11,389 nt of DNA from Rubrivivax sp. (GTDB lineage Bacteria; Pseudomonadota; Gammaproteobacteria; Burkholderiales; Burkholderiaceae). The position numbers were made by a program, and so were the translations under genes. The notes under the pieces were generated by a model, which saw only the letters and a list, made by a program, of their open reading frames with translations, ran no database searches and had not been told where the DNA came from. The number at the start of each line of letters is the position of its first letter. Position 1 is the stretch's first letter. Location: positions 1-11,389 of the forward strand of contig SEEY01000065.1 in the NCBI GenBank assembly GCA_004211235.1, in the 5' to 3' direction. Of the stretch, positions 1-7,640 are shown in pieces.

Positions 1-205
1 CCGCCCACAGCGCCAGGCCGATGGGCGCGACGGCGAACAGGCTGAGCAGCATGCCGACCGAGGCCTCGCCGTAACCCTGGTTCAGCACCCACAGGCTGGC
101 CGTCACGCGCGTGGTGGCCATGCAGGCGTGCACGCAGATCATCGTGGCGATCAGCCACACGAAGGCGTGGCGCAGATGCGGCTGCGGCTGCGGCGCAGGG
201 CTCAC
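1..205 (-). CDS. MFS transporter, N-terminal part (runs off left edge)
   Basis: This is the first 68 codons of a membrane transporter that continues beyond the window. After a short proline/glutamine-rich, positively charged N-terminus, one hydrophobic segment (about residues 15-35) is followed by a short polar turn (NQGYGEAS) and a second hydrophobic segment (about 52-68, starting VGMLLSLFAV). This matches helices 1 and 2 of the major facilitator superfamily, and the small-residue pattern suits a drug- or metabolite-efflux member; the substrate cannot be read. The GTG start is chosen because GAGG lies 7 bases upstream and because the start overlaps the rmuC stop by 4 bases (GTGA), a typical translational-coupling arrangement. 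An internal ATG would cut into the first membrane helix. Family level is fairly sure, function is not. Confidence 0.72.
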   Translation of the reverse strand, partial: MSPAPQPQPHLRHAFVWLIATMICVHACMATTRVTASLWVLNQGYGEASVGMLLSLFAVAPIGLALWA

Positions 206-1572
206 TCGGCGTCCTCGCCCGCGGCGAGCTGCAGCAACTGCGCGGCCGCGTCATCGGGCAGCGCCTCCACACCCTTCAACTTGCGCGTCATGGCGCGCGT
301 GCGCACCTCGGCTTCGTTGAGCGTGTTGCCGGCCTCGTCCAGCTTCTTCTTGACCTTGGTGAGCACGTCGCCGAACTTGCCGAACTCGGTCTTCACGGCG
401 CCCAGCACCTCCCACACTTCGGCGCTGCGCTTGCCCAGAGCAAGCGTGCGGAAACCCATCTGCAGGCTGGTCAGCGTGGCGAGCAAGGTGGTGGGGCCGC
501 AGAGCATCACCTTGTGCTCGCGCTGCAGGCTCTCGACCAGCCCCGGGCGGCGCAGCGCCTCGGCGTAGAGGCCCTCGGTCGGCACGAACAGGATGGCGAA
601 GTCGGTCGTGTGCGGCGGACCGATGTACTTCTCGCGAATCGTCTTCGCCTCCAGCCGCAGCCGGCCCTCGATGGCCTTGCCGGCCGCCTCGGCCGCGGGC
701 GCGTCGGCGCGCTCGTGAGCCTCCAGCAGGCGCTCGTAGTCCTCACGCGGGAACTTGGCGTCGATGGGCAGCCACAGCGGCTGGCCGTCGTCGCGCTGGC
801 CCGGCAGCTTGATGGCGAACTCGACCCGCGCATTCGAGCCCGGCAGCGTCGCCACGTTGGCGGCGTACTGCTCGGGCGTGAAGACCTGCTCCAGCAGCCC
901 GGCCAGCTGCACCTCGCCGAATACGCCGCGCGTCTTCACGTTGGTAAGCACGCGGTTCAGCGAGCCGACATCGCGCGCCAGGTTCTGCATCTCGCCCAGG
1001 CCCTTGTGCACCTGTTCCAGCCGCTCGGCCACCTGCTTGAAGCTCTCGCCCAGGCGCTGTTCCAGCGTCGCATGCAGCTTCTCGTCGACGGTTGCGCGCA
1101 TCTGCTCCAGCTTCTTCTCGTTGTCCTGCTGGATGCTGGTCAGACGCAGCTCCACGGTGTGCCGCAGCTCGTTCATTCGCTGCTCGTTCAACAGCGACAT
1201 GGCCTGCAGCTGCTCGCGCATGCCATCAGCCAGGCGCTGCAGGGACTCGGCCTGGGCCTGCGCGTTGCGCAGCGCCGCGGCGTCCTGCGCCTCGCGCGCG
1301 GCCAGGGCCTGCGCGCTGAGCGACTGGTTGCTGTTCTGCAGGCCCTGGCCGAGCACTTGCTGGAACTGGGCGAGGCCTTGCACCAGCTCCTGCCGCGTGC
1401 CGCTGGCACTGCGGCCGAGCTCGTCGCGCAGCTCACGCTCCAGGCGCTCATTCCCCTGCAGCAGCAGCTCCGGCGAGACCGTTGCCTGGGGTTTCTGGCG
1501 GGCCAGGATCAGCGCAACGACCAGGAGGATCAAGGCCAGCAGGCCGAGCAGCAACACATCAAAAAGGGTCAT
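202..1572 (-). CDS. rmuC: DNA recombination protein RmuC
   Basis: RmuC family protein of 456 residues. RmuC was found in E. coli as a factor limiting recombination at short inverted repeats; its core resembles restriction-type nucleases, though its exact chemistry is unsettled. Visible layout: one N-terminal membrane helix (about 4-24), a long glutamine- and glutamate-rich coiled coil (about 40-210), then the conserved RmuC core with TRGVFGEVQL (214-223), PIDAKFP (269-275), FVPTEGLYAEAL (329-340) and MLCGPTTLLATL (356-367), and a short acidic tail. Length is normal for the family. It starts at ATG 44 bases after the response regulator stop, with no strong Shine-Dalgarno sequence, and overlaps the MFS gene by 4 bases. 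It may share a transcript with the two-component genes upstream. Identification is secure. Confidence 0.94.
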   Translation of the reverse strand: MTLFDVLLLGLLALILLVVALILARQKPQATVSPELLLQGNERLERELRDELGRSASGTRQELVQGLAQFQQVLGQGLQNSNQSLSAQALAAREAQDAAALRNAQAQAESLQRLADGMREQLQAMSLLNEQRMNELRHTVELRLTSIQQDNEKKLEQMRATVDEKLHATLEQRLGESFKQVAERLEQVHKGLGEMQNLARDVGSLNRVLTNVKTRGVFGEVQLAGLLEQVFTPEQYAANVATLPGSNARVEFAIKLPGQRDDGQPLWLPIDAKFPREDYERLLEAHERADAPAAEAAGKAIEGRLRLEAKTIREKYIGPPHTTDFAILFVPTEGLYAEALRRPGLVESLQREHKVMLCGPTTLLATLTSLQMGFRTLALGKRSAEVWEVLGAVKTEFGKFGDVLTKVKKKLDEAGNTLNEAEVRTRAMTRKLKGVEALPDDAAAQLLQLAAGEDAE

Positions 1573-1616
1573 CGCCGCATTGTCGTCCCGGCGCCCTCCG
1601 CGGGTCTGGCGAAGGC

Positions 1617-2375
1617 CTAAAGCGCCTTGAACAGGTGGTGGTGCTGGGCCGAGACTTTGAGCCGCTCGGGCCGGCCCTTGACCTCCAGCTCCAGCGCATC
1701 GTCTGCACGGTGCACGGCATGCACATGGCGGCGGTTGACGACGATGCTGCGGTGGACCTGCATGAAGCGCGTCGCGTCCAGCCGGGCCAGCAGCTCCTTC
1801 AACGACAGCCGGATCAGCCCTTCGCAGTCCGCCGCGACGACGCGGGTGTACTTGCTGTCGGACTCGAAGTACTGCACGTCGTCGACATGCAGCAGCCGGA
1901 CCTGCGAGCCGACGGCGACCTGCAGCCAGTCGTCGGCCACCGCGGCGGGCCGCTGCAACTGCTGCGCCAAACCCGCCGTGCGCGCAGTGCCCACCGGCAG
2001 CGCCAGGCTGCTGCGCAGCCGCGTCACGGTCTTGGCCAGCCGCGGCAGCTCCACGGGCTTGAGCACGTAATCCACCGCCTGCGCCTCGAAGGCCTCGATC
2101 GCATGAGCGTCATAGGCGGTGACGAAGATCACGCGCGTCGCGACGCCCTGCAGCGCCGCGGCCACCTGCAGGCCGGTGAGGCCGGGCATGCGGATGTCCA
2201 GGAAGGCCAGGTCGGGCCGCAGCTCCTGGATGGCCCGCAGCGCCGTGATGCCGTCGCCGCATTCGCGCAACAGCCGCAGCTCGGGCCACAGCTGGGCCAG
2301 CCGCTCGCGCAGCGCGGCGAGCATGAAGGGCTCGTCGTCGGCCAGGATGGCCGTGGGGGCGCCGTCAAGGGTCAT
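1617..2375 (-). CDS. LytTR-family response regulator (AlgR/LytR type)
   Basis: A 252-residue DNA-binding response regulator. The receiver domain (about 8-120) has the acidic pair D13/D14, the phospho-acceptor D60 in FLDIRMPG, T86 and K106 in the VLKP motif, all as expected for an active receiver. A linker (about 121-148) leads to a LytTR DNA-binding domain (about 149-250) with the family signatures VQYFESDSKYTRV (167-179) and FMQVHRSIVVNRRHV (204-218). LytTR proteins bind direct repeats near promoters and often control polysaccharide, pilus, competence or virulence genes; the target here is unknown. The ATG start overlaps the histidine kinase stop by 4 bases (ATGA) and has GGAG 5 bases upstream, so the kinase-regulator pair is translationally coupled. 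A cognate partnership is very likely. Confidence 0.93.
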   Translation of the reverse strand: MTLDGAPTAILADDEPFMLAALRERLAQLWPELRLLRECGDGITALRAIQELRPDLAFLDIRMPGLTGLQVAAALQGVATRVIFVTAYDAHAIEAFEAQAVDYVLKPVELPRLAKTVTRLRSSLALPVGTARTAGLAQQLQRPAAVADDWLQVAVGSQVRLLHVDDVQYFESDSKYTRVVAADCEGLIRLSLKELLARLDATRFMQVHRSIVVNRRHVHAVHRADDALELEVKGRPERLKVSAQHHHLFKAL

Positions 2376-3637
2376 GGTTGCTCCAGCGGCACGGTGACGC
2401 TGGCCAGCACGCCGCCCTCGGCCATCGGCGAGACCGACAGGCGAGCACGCTCACCGTGGATGCCCTGCAGGCGCTCACGGATGTTCTGCAGGCCGGTACC
2501 GCCGCCCTGCGTCGCCGCGCCGCCCAGGCCGACACCGTTGTCCTGCACGCCGACATGCAGCTCGCCGCCCACCCGCCGAGCGAATACGCGGATGCTCACC
2601 GGCCCGGTCTTGGGCTCGGTGCCATGCTTGATCGCGTTCTCCACGAGCGTCTGCAGCACGAGGGGCGGGAACTCAATGTCGACAAGCGCCTGAGGCAGAT
2701 CGACGTCCACCGTGAGCCGCCCGCCCATGCGCAGCTTCGCGATCTGCAGGTAGGCATCGGTCAGCTCGAACTCGCGACCCAGCGTTGAAGAGAACTGCCG
2801 CATCGCCGGCATGGCCAGGCGCAGGTAGCGAGTCAGCTGGTTCAGCAGGAAGTCCGCCTCCGCGGGGTCGCTCTTCAGCAGGTACTGGACGGTAGCCAGC
2901 GTGTTGAACAGGAAGTGCGGTTCGATCTGCGCCTGCAGCACGGCCAGCCGGGCCTCGGCCAGCTGCCGCGCGGTGTCGGCAGCGCGGGCCCTCTCGCTCG
3001 CCACGTCCACGGTCGACTGCCATTTCAGCGTCGTGTGATGACGGTGCACCAGGGACAGCAGATACAGCGGCCCCATGCCCAGGCCGACGGCGTAATGCAA
3101 TGAACGAAGCTGGCCAGGATACTCACGCTCAAGCGCCCACAACACGATGCCGGAAGCGACCTCCGCCACCAGCAGCGCGGGCAGCCATAGAGCCAGCGCG
3201 CGGCGCAGCGTCGGCCTGTCGCCCTCGGTTCGCGCCAGCCACCAGTTCGTGGCCTCGACCGGCAGGGTCGCCGGAACGACGAACAGCGCCATCACCACGT
3301 AGCCGCGGGGATCGAGCCCCACTCGCATTAACGGCCACAGGCTCACCAACAACGCGCCTGCGTACACGGCAAGCAGCGCGGTCTGATAACCGCGTCGCCG
3401 GTAATAGGCGAACAAGGACACTCTGACGTTCGCCCAGTTGAAGGCCGACCCCGCATAGGCGCCGAACATCGCGATGACCAGGTAGCCCACTTCTGACCAC
3501 TGCGGATGGAACCGTCCCAGCAGCGCATTGGCCAGCGCCAACAGCAGGAAGACCGGCACGAGCACCCAGCCCGGGTTGAGGGGGCTTGATGCCTCGTCGG
3601 CTCGAACTGGCCCCTCGCTTTGCATTGCGCTCTGCAC
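2372..3637 (-). CDS. Membrane sensor histidine kinase, LytS/AlgZ type
   Basis: Sensor kinase that presumably phosphorylates the adjacent LytTR regulator. With the GTG start at 3637 it has 421 residues. Six hydrophobic segments fill about residues 22-198, joined by short loops, so no large periplasmic sensor domain is visible and the signal may be sensed in the membrane. A short helical linker rich in Ala/Arg (about 210-236) follows, then a His_kinase domain with phospho-acceptor histidine in EPHFLFNTL (about H241), and an ATPase domain with N-box ENAIKHG (about 333), G1 box DNGVGLGG (about 366) and GTGLQNIRERLQG (about 380). Start choice: the open frame extends upstream to a TTG at 3721, with ATGs at 3667, 3643 and 3622. 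The GTG at 3637 is preferred because AGAAGGG ends 6 bases before it. Function is sure, the exact start is not. Confidence 0.9.
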   Translation of the reverse strand: MQSAMQSEGPVRADEASSPLNPGWVLVPVFLLLALANALLGRFHPQWSEVGYLVIAMFGAYAGSAFNWANVRVSLFAYYRRRGYQTALLAVYAGALLVSLWPLMRVGLDPRGYVVMALFVVPATLPVEATNWWLARTEGDRPTLRRALALWLPALLVAEVASGIVLWALEREYPGQLRSLHYAVGLGMGPLYLLSLVHRHHTTLKWQSTVDVASERARAADTARQLAEARLAVLQAQIEPHFLFNTLATVQYLLKSDPAEADFLLNQLTRYLRLAMPAMRQFSSTLGREFELTDAYLQIAKLRMGGRLTVDVDLPQALVDIEFPPLVLQTLVENAIKHGTEPKTGPVSIRVFARRVGGELHVGVQDNGVGLGGAATQGGGTGLQNIRERLQGIHGERARLSVSPMAEGGVLASVTVPLEQP

Positions 3638-3643
3638 GGTCAT

Positions 3644-3650
3644 CCCTTCT
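3644..3650 (-). promoter_or_regulatory. Shine-Dalgarno sequence for the histidine kinase
   Basis: On the minus strand AGAAGGG lies here, 6 bases before GTG 3637 and directly against ATG 3643. The spacing fits initiation at the GTG and is too short for the ATG. The upstream ATG at 3667 and TTG at 3721 have nothing comparable in front of them. Confidence 0.5.
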
Positions 3651-3738
3651 GCACCACCGCCGCCCATCGCGACACGCCGAGCCGCAGCATCACGGTCCGG
3701 CCGCAGCGGCGCGTCCAACAAGCGACGGATGAAGCCCC

Positions 3739-3755
3739 GCGGCGACGAACGCCGC
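3739..3755 (-). terminator. Small GC-rich hairpin after the secreted-protein gene
   Basis: Directly behind the TGA of the secreted-protein gene, the minus strand reads GCGGCG, a 5-base loop TTCGT, then CGCCGC: a perfect 6-bp stem. Only a short, mixed stretch (GGGGCTTC) follows and there is no true U-run, so it is at best a weak terminator, an attenuator or a processing/stability hairpin. Its position, between the five-gene block and the kinase gene, is where a transcription boundary would make sense. Confidence 0.35.
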
Positions 3756-4613
3756 TCAGCGCGCGACCAGCCCTGCCACCGCCTTCGGCAGCTCCGCCTC
3801 GATCAACGCCTCCAGCGCCTTCACGCGCTGCTCCGTCGTCGTCGCGGCCCAGGGGTTGGCGGCGGCTTCGCGGGTGACGGGCAGGCGGGCCGCCGCAGCC
3901 AGCGACTGCTCGCGTTTGAGCTTGAGATCGGTCAGGTCCACCAGCGCGACGCGGATGGAGACATAGGAGGCGAACACCGGCAGCGCGCCCTGGCCGTCGA
4001 AGCCGATCTGGCCGCTGGGGCGCTGGTCGAGCACGAAGCCCGGGCCTTCCAGCGTCGTCAGCAGATGGCTCGGCAGCGCGGCGGCCAGCGCGGGTTCCTG
4101 GCGGCTGCGCGTGACCAGCAGCAGCTTGGCCGCGCCGCTCAGGCGCACGGCCTCGGCCAGCTTGCCGGGCAGGCTCAGTTTGCCGTCGACGAAGAGACTG
4201 GCGGGGTCGCCGAACAGGCTGCGCGTGGACGAGGTGTAGAGCTTGACCTCGCGCTTGTCGTCGACGGCCTTGATCGCGCCGTTCAGCGCCTGCAGCACGG
4301 CGTTGTCCAGGCCGCCCGAGGGCGTGGCGGTCCAGTCGCCGTTCTGCACCGTGTCGCCGCGCGCCGGGGTCAGGCTGACGAGCTGCACGTTGTCGCCCAG
4401 CAGCGAGAGGGCGGCGAACTTGTTGGGGTCACGCGGGGTCTTGTCGTCGACGGCCGGCGCAGCCGTTGGCGCGGGCGACTGTGCCGAAGCTGCCGCAGGC
4501 GGGCCGCCATGCTTGCCGCCCTTGACCGGGCCGTTGCCGCCACCCGGTGGCTGGGCGAACGCGAGCGCCGGGGCAAGAACAAGCGAGGCAATGGCGAGCA
4601 GGAGAGGTTTCAT
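3756..4613 (-). CDS. Unrecognised secreted protein with Gly/Pro/Ala-rich N-terminus
   Basis: I do not recognise this 285-residue protein. A clear Sec signal peptide (MKPLLLAIASLVLAPALAFA, cleavage probably after AFA) is followed by a low-complexity stretch rich in Gly, Pro and Ala (to about residue 55), likely a flexible tether. The folded part begins near KFAALSLLGDNVQLVSLTPARG (about 65-86) and looks like an alternating alpha/beta domain of about 200 residues. It has hydrophobic strands such as AKLLLVTRS (about 160) and ASYVSIRVALVDLTDLKLKREQ (about 217-238), and ends in an amphipathic helix. The mature part has no cysteine, no lipobox and no visible catalytic motif. It probably acts in the periplasm. 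Its ATG overlaps the dehydrogenase stop by one base (TGATG); a GTG one codon earlier is also possible. Without a Shine-Dalgarno sequence it probably depends on coupled translation. Confidence 0.82.
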   Translation of the reverse strand: MKPLLLAIASLVLAPALAFAQPPGGGNGPVKGGKHGGPPAAASAQSPAPTAAPAVDDKTPRDPNKFAALSLLGDNVQLVSLTPARGDTVQNGDWTATPSGGLDNAVLQALNGAIKAVDDKREVKLYTSSTRSLFGDPASLFVDGKLSLPGKLAEAVRLSGAAKLLLVTRSRQEPALAAALPSHLLTTLEGPGFVLDQRPSGQIGFDGQGALPVFASYVSIRVALVDLTDLKLKREQSLAAAARLPVTREAAANPWAATTTEQRVKALEALIEAELPKAVAGLVAR

Positions 4614-5596
4614 CACAGGGGCAGGACTTCGGGATTCAGCGGCGTGGGCGGCGGGTTGCCGGTCAGCGCGGCGGCGAGATTGTCGGCGGCGAGTTGGGCC
4701 ATGGCGATGCGCGTCGGCATCGTTGCGCTGCCGATGTGCGGCGTGAGGACGATGTTGGGCAGGCCCAGCAGCGCCGGGTTGACCTTGGGCTCGCCCTCGA
4801 AGACATCCAGACCCGCGGCGCCGAGCCGACCCTCGCGCAGCGCCGCGGCCAGCGCGTCTTCATCGACGATGCCGCCCCGGGCGATGTTGACGAGCGTGGC
4901 CGTCGGCTTCATCAGCGCCAGCTCGGCGGCGGCGATGGCGTGGTGCGACTCGGCCGAGTAAGGCAGCACGAGGACGAGGTGGTCGGCGTGACGCAGCAAC
5001 TCGTCCTTGCCGAGGTAGCGGGCGCCGAGTTCCGCCTCCGCCTCGGCCGGCAGCCGCGAGCGGTTGTGATACGCCACCTTCATGTTGAAGCCGAAGCGAC
5101 CGCGGCGCGCGATGGCCTGGCCGATGCGGCCCATGCCGAGGATGCCGAGCGTCGAGCCGTGCACGTCGGCGCCGGCGAGGAAGTCCCAGCCCCAGCTCTT
5201 CCACTGTCCGTCGCGCAGCAGCCGCTCGCCTTCGCTCATGCGACGCGCGGCGGCCATCAGCAGCGCGAAGCCTAGGTCGGCGGTCGTCTCGGTCAGCACG
5301 TCGGGCGTGTTGGTGACGAGCACGCGGCGCGCCGTGCAGGCGGCCAGGTCGATGTGGTTGTAGCCGACGCTCATCGTGCTGACGACGCGCAGGCCCGGGC
5401 AGGCATCGAGCAGTTCGGCGGTGATCCGCTCGGTGCCGGTGATGTAGGCGCCGGCCTTGCCCTGCAGGCGGGCGCGCAGCTCTGCGGGCGGCAGCGGCGC
5501 CTCGCCCTGGTGCCAGTCGACGTCGAAGCGGGCGAACAGCCCTGCGATCACCGCGGCCGGCGCACGCCGCGCCACCAGCACTTTCAATGAACCCAT
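4613..5596 (-). CDS. D-2-hydroxyacid dehydrogenase (glyoxylate/hydroxypyruvate reductase-like)
   Basis: NAD(P)-dependent enzyme that interconverts 2-keto acids and D-2-hydroxyacids, in the cytoplasm. The 327 residues show the usual layout. The N-terminal catalytic half includes STMSVGYNHID (73-83) and the TNTPDVLTETTAD signature (95-107). The Rossmann domain has GMGRIG (154-159), NIARGGIVDEDAL (237-249) with catalytic R240, FEGEP with E269, and TPHIGSAT with H287. Length and motifs fit the GhrB/2-ketogluconate reductase/glyoxylate reductase branch; the actual substrate cannot be read. NADP preference is plausible because HNRSR (177-181) follows the second Rossmann strand. I place the start at ATG 5596, 13 bases inside the end of the transporter gene; ATG 5602 or TTG 5587 are alternatives, and no strong Shine-Dalgarno sequence decides. 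The stop overlaps the secreted-protein gene by one base. Confidence 0.92.
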   Translation of the reverse strand: MGSLKVLVARRAPAAVIAGLFARFDVDWHQGEAPLPPAELRARLQGKAGAYITGTERITAELLDACPGLRVVSTMSVGYNHIDLAACTARRVLVTNTPDVLTETTADLGFALLMAAARRMSEGERLLRDGQWKSWGWDFLAGADVHGSTLGILGMGRIGQAIARRGRFGFNMKVAYHNRSRLPAEAEAELGARYLGKDELLRHADHLVLVLPYSAESHHAIAAAELALMKPTATLVNIARGGIVDEDALAAALREGRLGAAGLDVFEGEPKVNPALLGLPNIVLTPHIGSATMPTRIAMAQLAADNLAAALTGNPPPTPLNPEVLPL

Positions 5597-6927
5597 ATCC
5601 ATGCCATCACGAAGAGAAGCGGCAGGAGCACCGCGCAGGACCAGAGCAGATAGCCGCCGAAGCTGGGCATCTTCACGCCGCGCTCCTCGGCAATCGCCTT
5701 GACCATGAAGTTGGGGGCGTTGCCGATGTAGGTCATCGCCCCCATGAAGACGGCGCCAGCGGAGATGGCCGCCAGCACCGCGGCGCCCTCTCCCATCAAC
5801 GTCTGCGCATTGCCGCCGGCAAGATTGAAGAAGGCGAGGTAGGTGGGTGCGTTGTCCAGCAGCGAGGACAGGCCGCCGGTCAGCCAGAAGTAGGCGGCCG
5901 GCGAGGGCTGGCCGGTGGCGCCGGTCAGCAGCGCGGCCAGCGGCGCGAACACGCCGGCCGACCCCGCCTTGAGCATGGCGATGACGGGCACCATGGACAG
6001 GAAGATGGCGATGAAGAGCTTGGCAACCTCCTGCATCGGCGCCCACGAGAACTGGTTCTTCTCGCGCACGCCGGCCGGCGTCAGCCACAGCGAGGCCAGT
6101 GTCACGGCAACGAGGCCGGCGTCGCGCACCAGCGCCTGCAACGGCAGCGGCGTGCCCCACAGATCGAAGACGATGCCGGGCTTCCAGGTGCCGCTCATCA
6201 GCACCAGGCCGATGGCGACCAGCAGCGGCAGCAGGTTGATGACGCCTTCCAGGCCGAACGCAGGCTCGTCGGGCGTCGGGTCCGCGGGCGCGAGCCCTTC
6301 CTTGCGGTAGAGCCACGCATCGATGCACCAGAACACGGCCAGCAGCGCGCCGAGCAGGAACAGCGTCTGCGCCCACAGGTGGCCGGCGGTCCAGAAGAAG
6401 TCGACACCCTGCAGAAAACCCAGGAACAACGGGGGATCGCCCAGCGGCGTCAGCGACCCGCCGACATTGCTGACGATGAAGATGAAGAAGACGACGACAT
6501 GGGCGTTGTGCCGGCGGTTGTCGTTGGCGCGGATCAGCGGCCGGATCAGCAGCATGGATGCACCCGTCGTGCCCATGAAGCTCGCCAGCACGGCGCCGAG
6601 CAGCATCAGCCCGGCGTTGAGCGCCGGCCGGCCGTGCAGATTGCCGCGGATGTAGATGCCGCCCGCCGTCGTGTACAGGGCGCAGAGCAGGATGGTGAAC
6701 GGCAGGTACTCCTCGACGAGCGTGTGCAACAGCACGCCACCCGTCGGCGCCGCGCCGAAGGTCAGCGCGAAGGGCACGAGCAACGCCAGCGTCCAGCCGG
6801 CGGCGATCTTGCCGAAGTGGTGGTGCCAGAACGCGGGCGCCGCCAAGGGCATGACGGCGATGGACAGCAGCAGGCCGGCGAAAGGCATTGCCCAGGCGAG
6901 GCCGAGCTCGGAACCTTGCAGCGCCAT
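5584..6927 (-). CDS. Sodium:proton antiporter-like transporter (NhaD/CitMHS type, ion transporter superfamily)
   Basis: Polytopic inner-membrane protein of 447 residues with about 11-12 hydrophobic segments. It carries the two pseudo-symmetric re-entrant motifs of the ion transporter superfamily: GTTGASMLLIRPLIRAN (119-135) followed by SNVGGSLTPLGDPPLFLG (153-170) in the first half, and SLLDNAPTYLAFFN (355-368) followed by MTYIGNAPNFMVKAI (398-412) in the second. These resemble NhaD sodium/proton antiporters and the related citrate-transporter families, and proteins of this kind are often annotated as sodium:proton antiporters. Whether it moves sodium or an organic anion is open; a carboxylate substrate would suit the hydroxyacid dehydrogenase beside it. 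The ATG overlaps the nitroreductase stop by one base (TGATG), with GGGAAGA just upstream. The open frame extends further upstream, but that part lies over the nitroreductase and is not real coding. Confidence 0.88.
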   Translation of the reverse strand: MALQGSELGLAWAMPFAGLLLSIAVMPLAAPAFWHHHFGKIAAGWTLALLVPFALTFGAAPTGGVLLHTLVEEYLPFTILLCALYTTAGGIYIRGNLHGRPALNAGLMLLGAVLASFMGTTGASMLLIRPLIRANDNRRHNAHVVVFFIFIVSNVGGSLTPLGDPPLFLGFLQGVDFFWTAGHLWAQTLFLLGALLAVFWCIDAWLYRKEGLAPADPTPDEPAFGLEGVINLLPLLVAIGLVLMSGTWKPGIVFDLWGTPLPLQALVRDAGLVAVTLASLWLTPAGVREKNQFSWAPMQEVAKLFIAIFLSMVPVIAMLKAGSAGVFAPLAALLTGATGQPSPAAYFWLTGGLSSLLDNAPTYLAFFNLAGGNAQTLMGEGAAVLAAISAGAVFMGAMTYIGNAPNFMVKAIAEERGVKMPSFGGYLLWSCAVLLPLLFVMAWIWVH

Positions 6928-7640
6928 CAGTCTTCCCGGAAGCGCGTGAACTCGGCCACCGGCGCGCGCTCGGTGACGAGGCTGTTCTCCACCGCCGCCG
7001 GGTCGGCAAAGCCGAGCGACATGCCGCAGACCAGCATCTGCTCGTCGCCCAGTTGCAGCTCTTCCGCGATCAGCCGGTGGAACTGCGTGAACGCCGCCTG
7101 CGGGCAGGTGTGCAGGCCGCGCGCGCGAGCTGCCACCATGACGTTCTGCAGGAACATGCCGTAGTCCAGCCACGAGCCTTGCTGCATGACTCGGTCGATG
7201 GTGAAGAACAGGCCCACCGGCGCGTCGAAGAAGATGAAGTTGCGGCCATGCTGATGCTGCATGCGCGCCTTGTCCGTCTTGGCGATGCCGAGCAGGCCGT
7301 ACAGGTCCCAGCCCACCTTGCGGCGGCGGTCGATGTAGGGGCTGCGCCATTCGGTCGGGTAGTAGGCGTATTCCTCCTTGAACGCGGCGTTCTGCGCCGG
7401 GTCGAGGTAGGCGGCCTGGATGCGGCCGGCGGTGCGCTTCAGCGCCTCGCCCGTCAGCACATGCACCTGCCAGGGCTGCGTGTTGGTGCCCGAGGGCGCC
7501 CAGCGGGCGACCTCAAGGATGTCTTCCACCGTCTGGCGCGGCACGGGCGTGGGCAGAAAGGCGCGCAGGGAGTGCCGGGTCTTGATGGCTGCGTCGACGG
7601 CCGCGGTCTGCTCGGTCGTGGGCATGTCGAAACGGCTCAT
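6927..7640 (-). CDS. Nitroreductase family FMN oxidoreductase
   Basis: Cytoplasmic flavoenzyme of the nitroreductase family, which uses FMN and NAD(P)H to reduce nitroaromatics, quinones or enones. The 237 residues include the N-terminal FMN phosphate-binding pattern TRHSLRAFLP (21-30), WAPSGTNTQPWQVHVL (47-62), the dimer/active-site region SWLDYGMFLQNVMVAARARG (156-175), and the C-terminal CGMSLGFADPAAVEN (205-219), which contributes the flavin isoalloxazine site. Length is normal for the longer nitroreductase subgroup. The true electron acceptor in the cell cannot be inferred. The ATG overlaps the thioesterase stop by 4 bases (ATGA), and the stop overlaps the transporter start by one base, so it is embedded in a coupled operon. 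A second in-frame ATG five codons later is less attractive because it lacks this overlap. Confidence 0.92.
   Translation of the reverse strand: MSRFDMPTTEQTAAVDAAIKTRHSLRAFLPTPVPRQTVEDILEVARWAPSGTNTQPWQVHVLTGEALKRTAGRIQAAYLDPAQNAAFKEEYAYYPTEWRSPYIDRRRKVGWDLYGLLGIAKTDKARMQHQHGRNFIFFDAPVGLFFTIDRVMQQGSWLDYGMFLQNVMVAARARGLHTCPQAAFTQFHRLIAEELQLGDEQMLVCGMSLGFADPAAVENSLVTERAPVAEFTRFRED

Noticed and set aside
1573..1616. Possible terminator between the response regulator and rmuC
   Set aside because: The 44-bp gap has no clear stem followed by a U-run, so I could not support a transcription boundary here.
514..1620. A 368-codon plus-strand open frame with many Leu/Gln/His residues
   Set aside because: It is the antisense of the rmuC coiled coil, whose repetitive Gln/Leu codons create a long open complement.
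3528..4961. A 477-codon open frame on the plus strand
   Set aside because: It lies opposite three solid minus-strand genes, its translation is rich in Arg/Ala/Gln low-complexity stretches, and it shows no domain; it is an artefact of GC-rich antisense frames.
5597..7009. N-terminal extension of the hydroxyacid dehydrogenase frame, giving a possible 798-residue fusion
   Set aside because: The extra 471 residues are Arg/Pro/Ala-rich shadow of the transporter gene; the dehydrogenase family begins at MGSLKVLVARR.
5587..7164. A 525-codon open frame on the plus strand
   Set aside because: It is antisense to the transporter and nitroreductase genes and its translation is biased to Gln, Arg, Gly and His with no recognisable fold. 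Both minus-strand genes carry clear family motifs.
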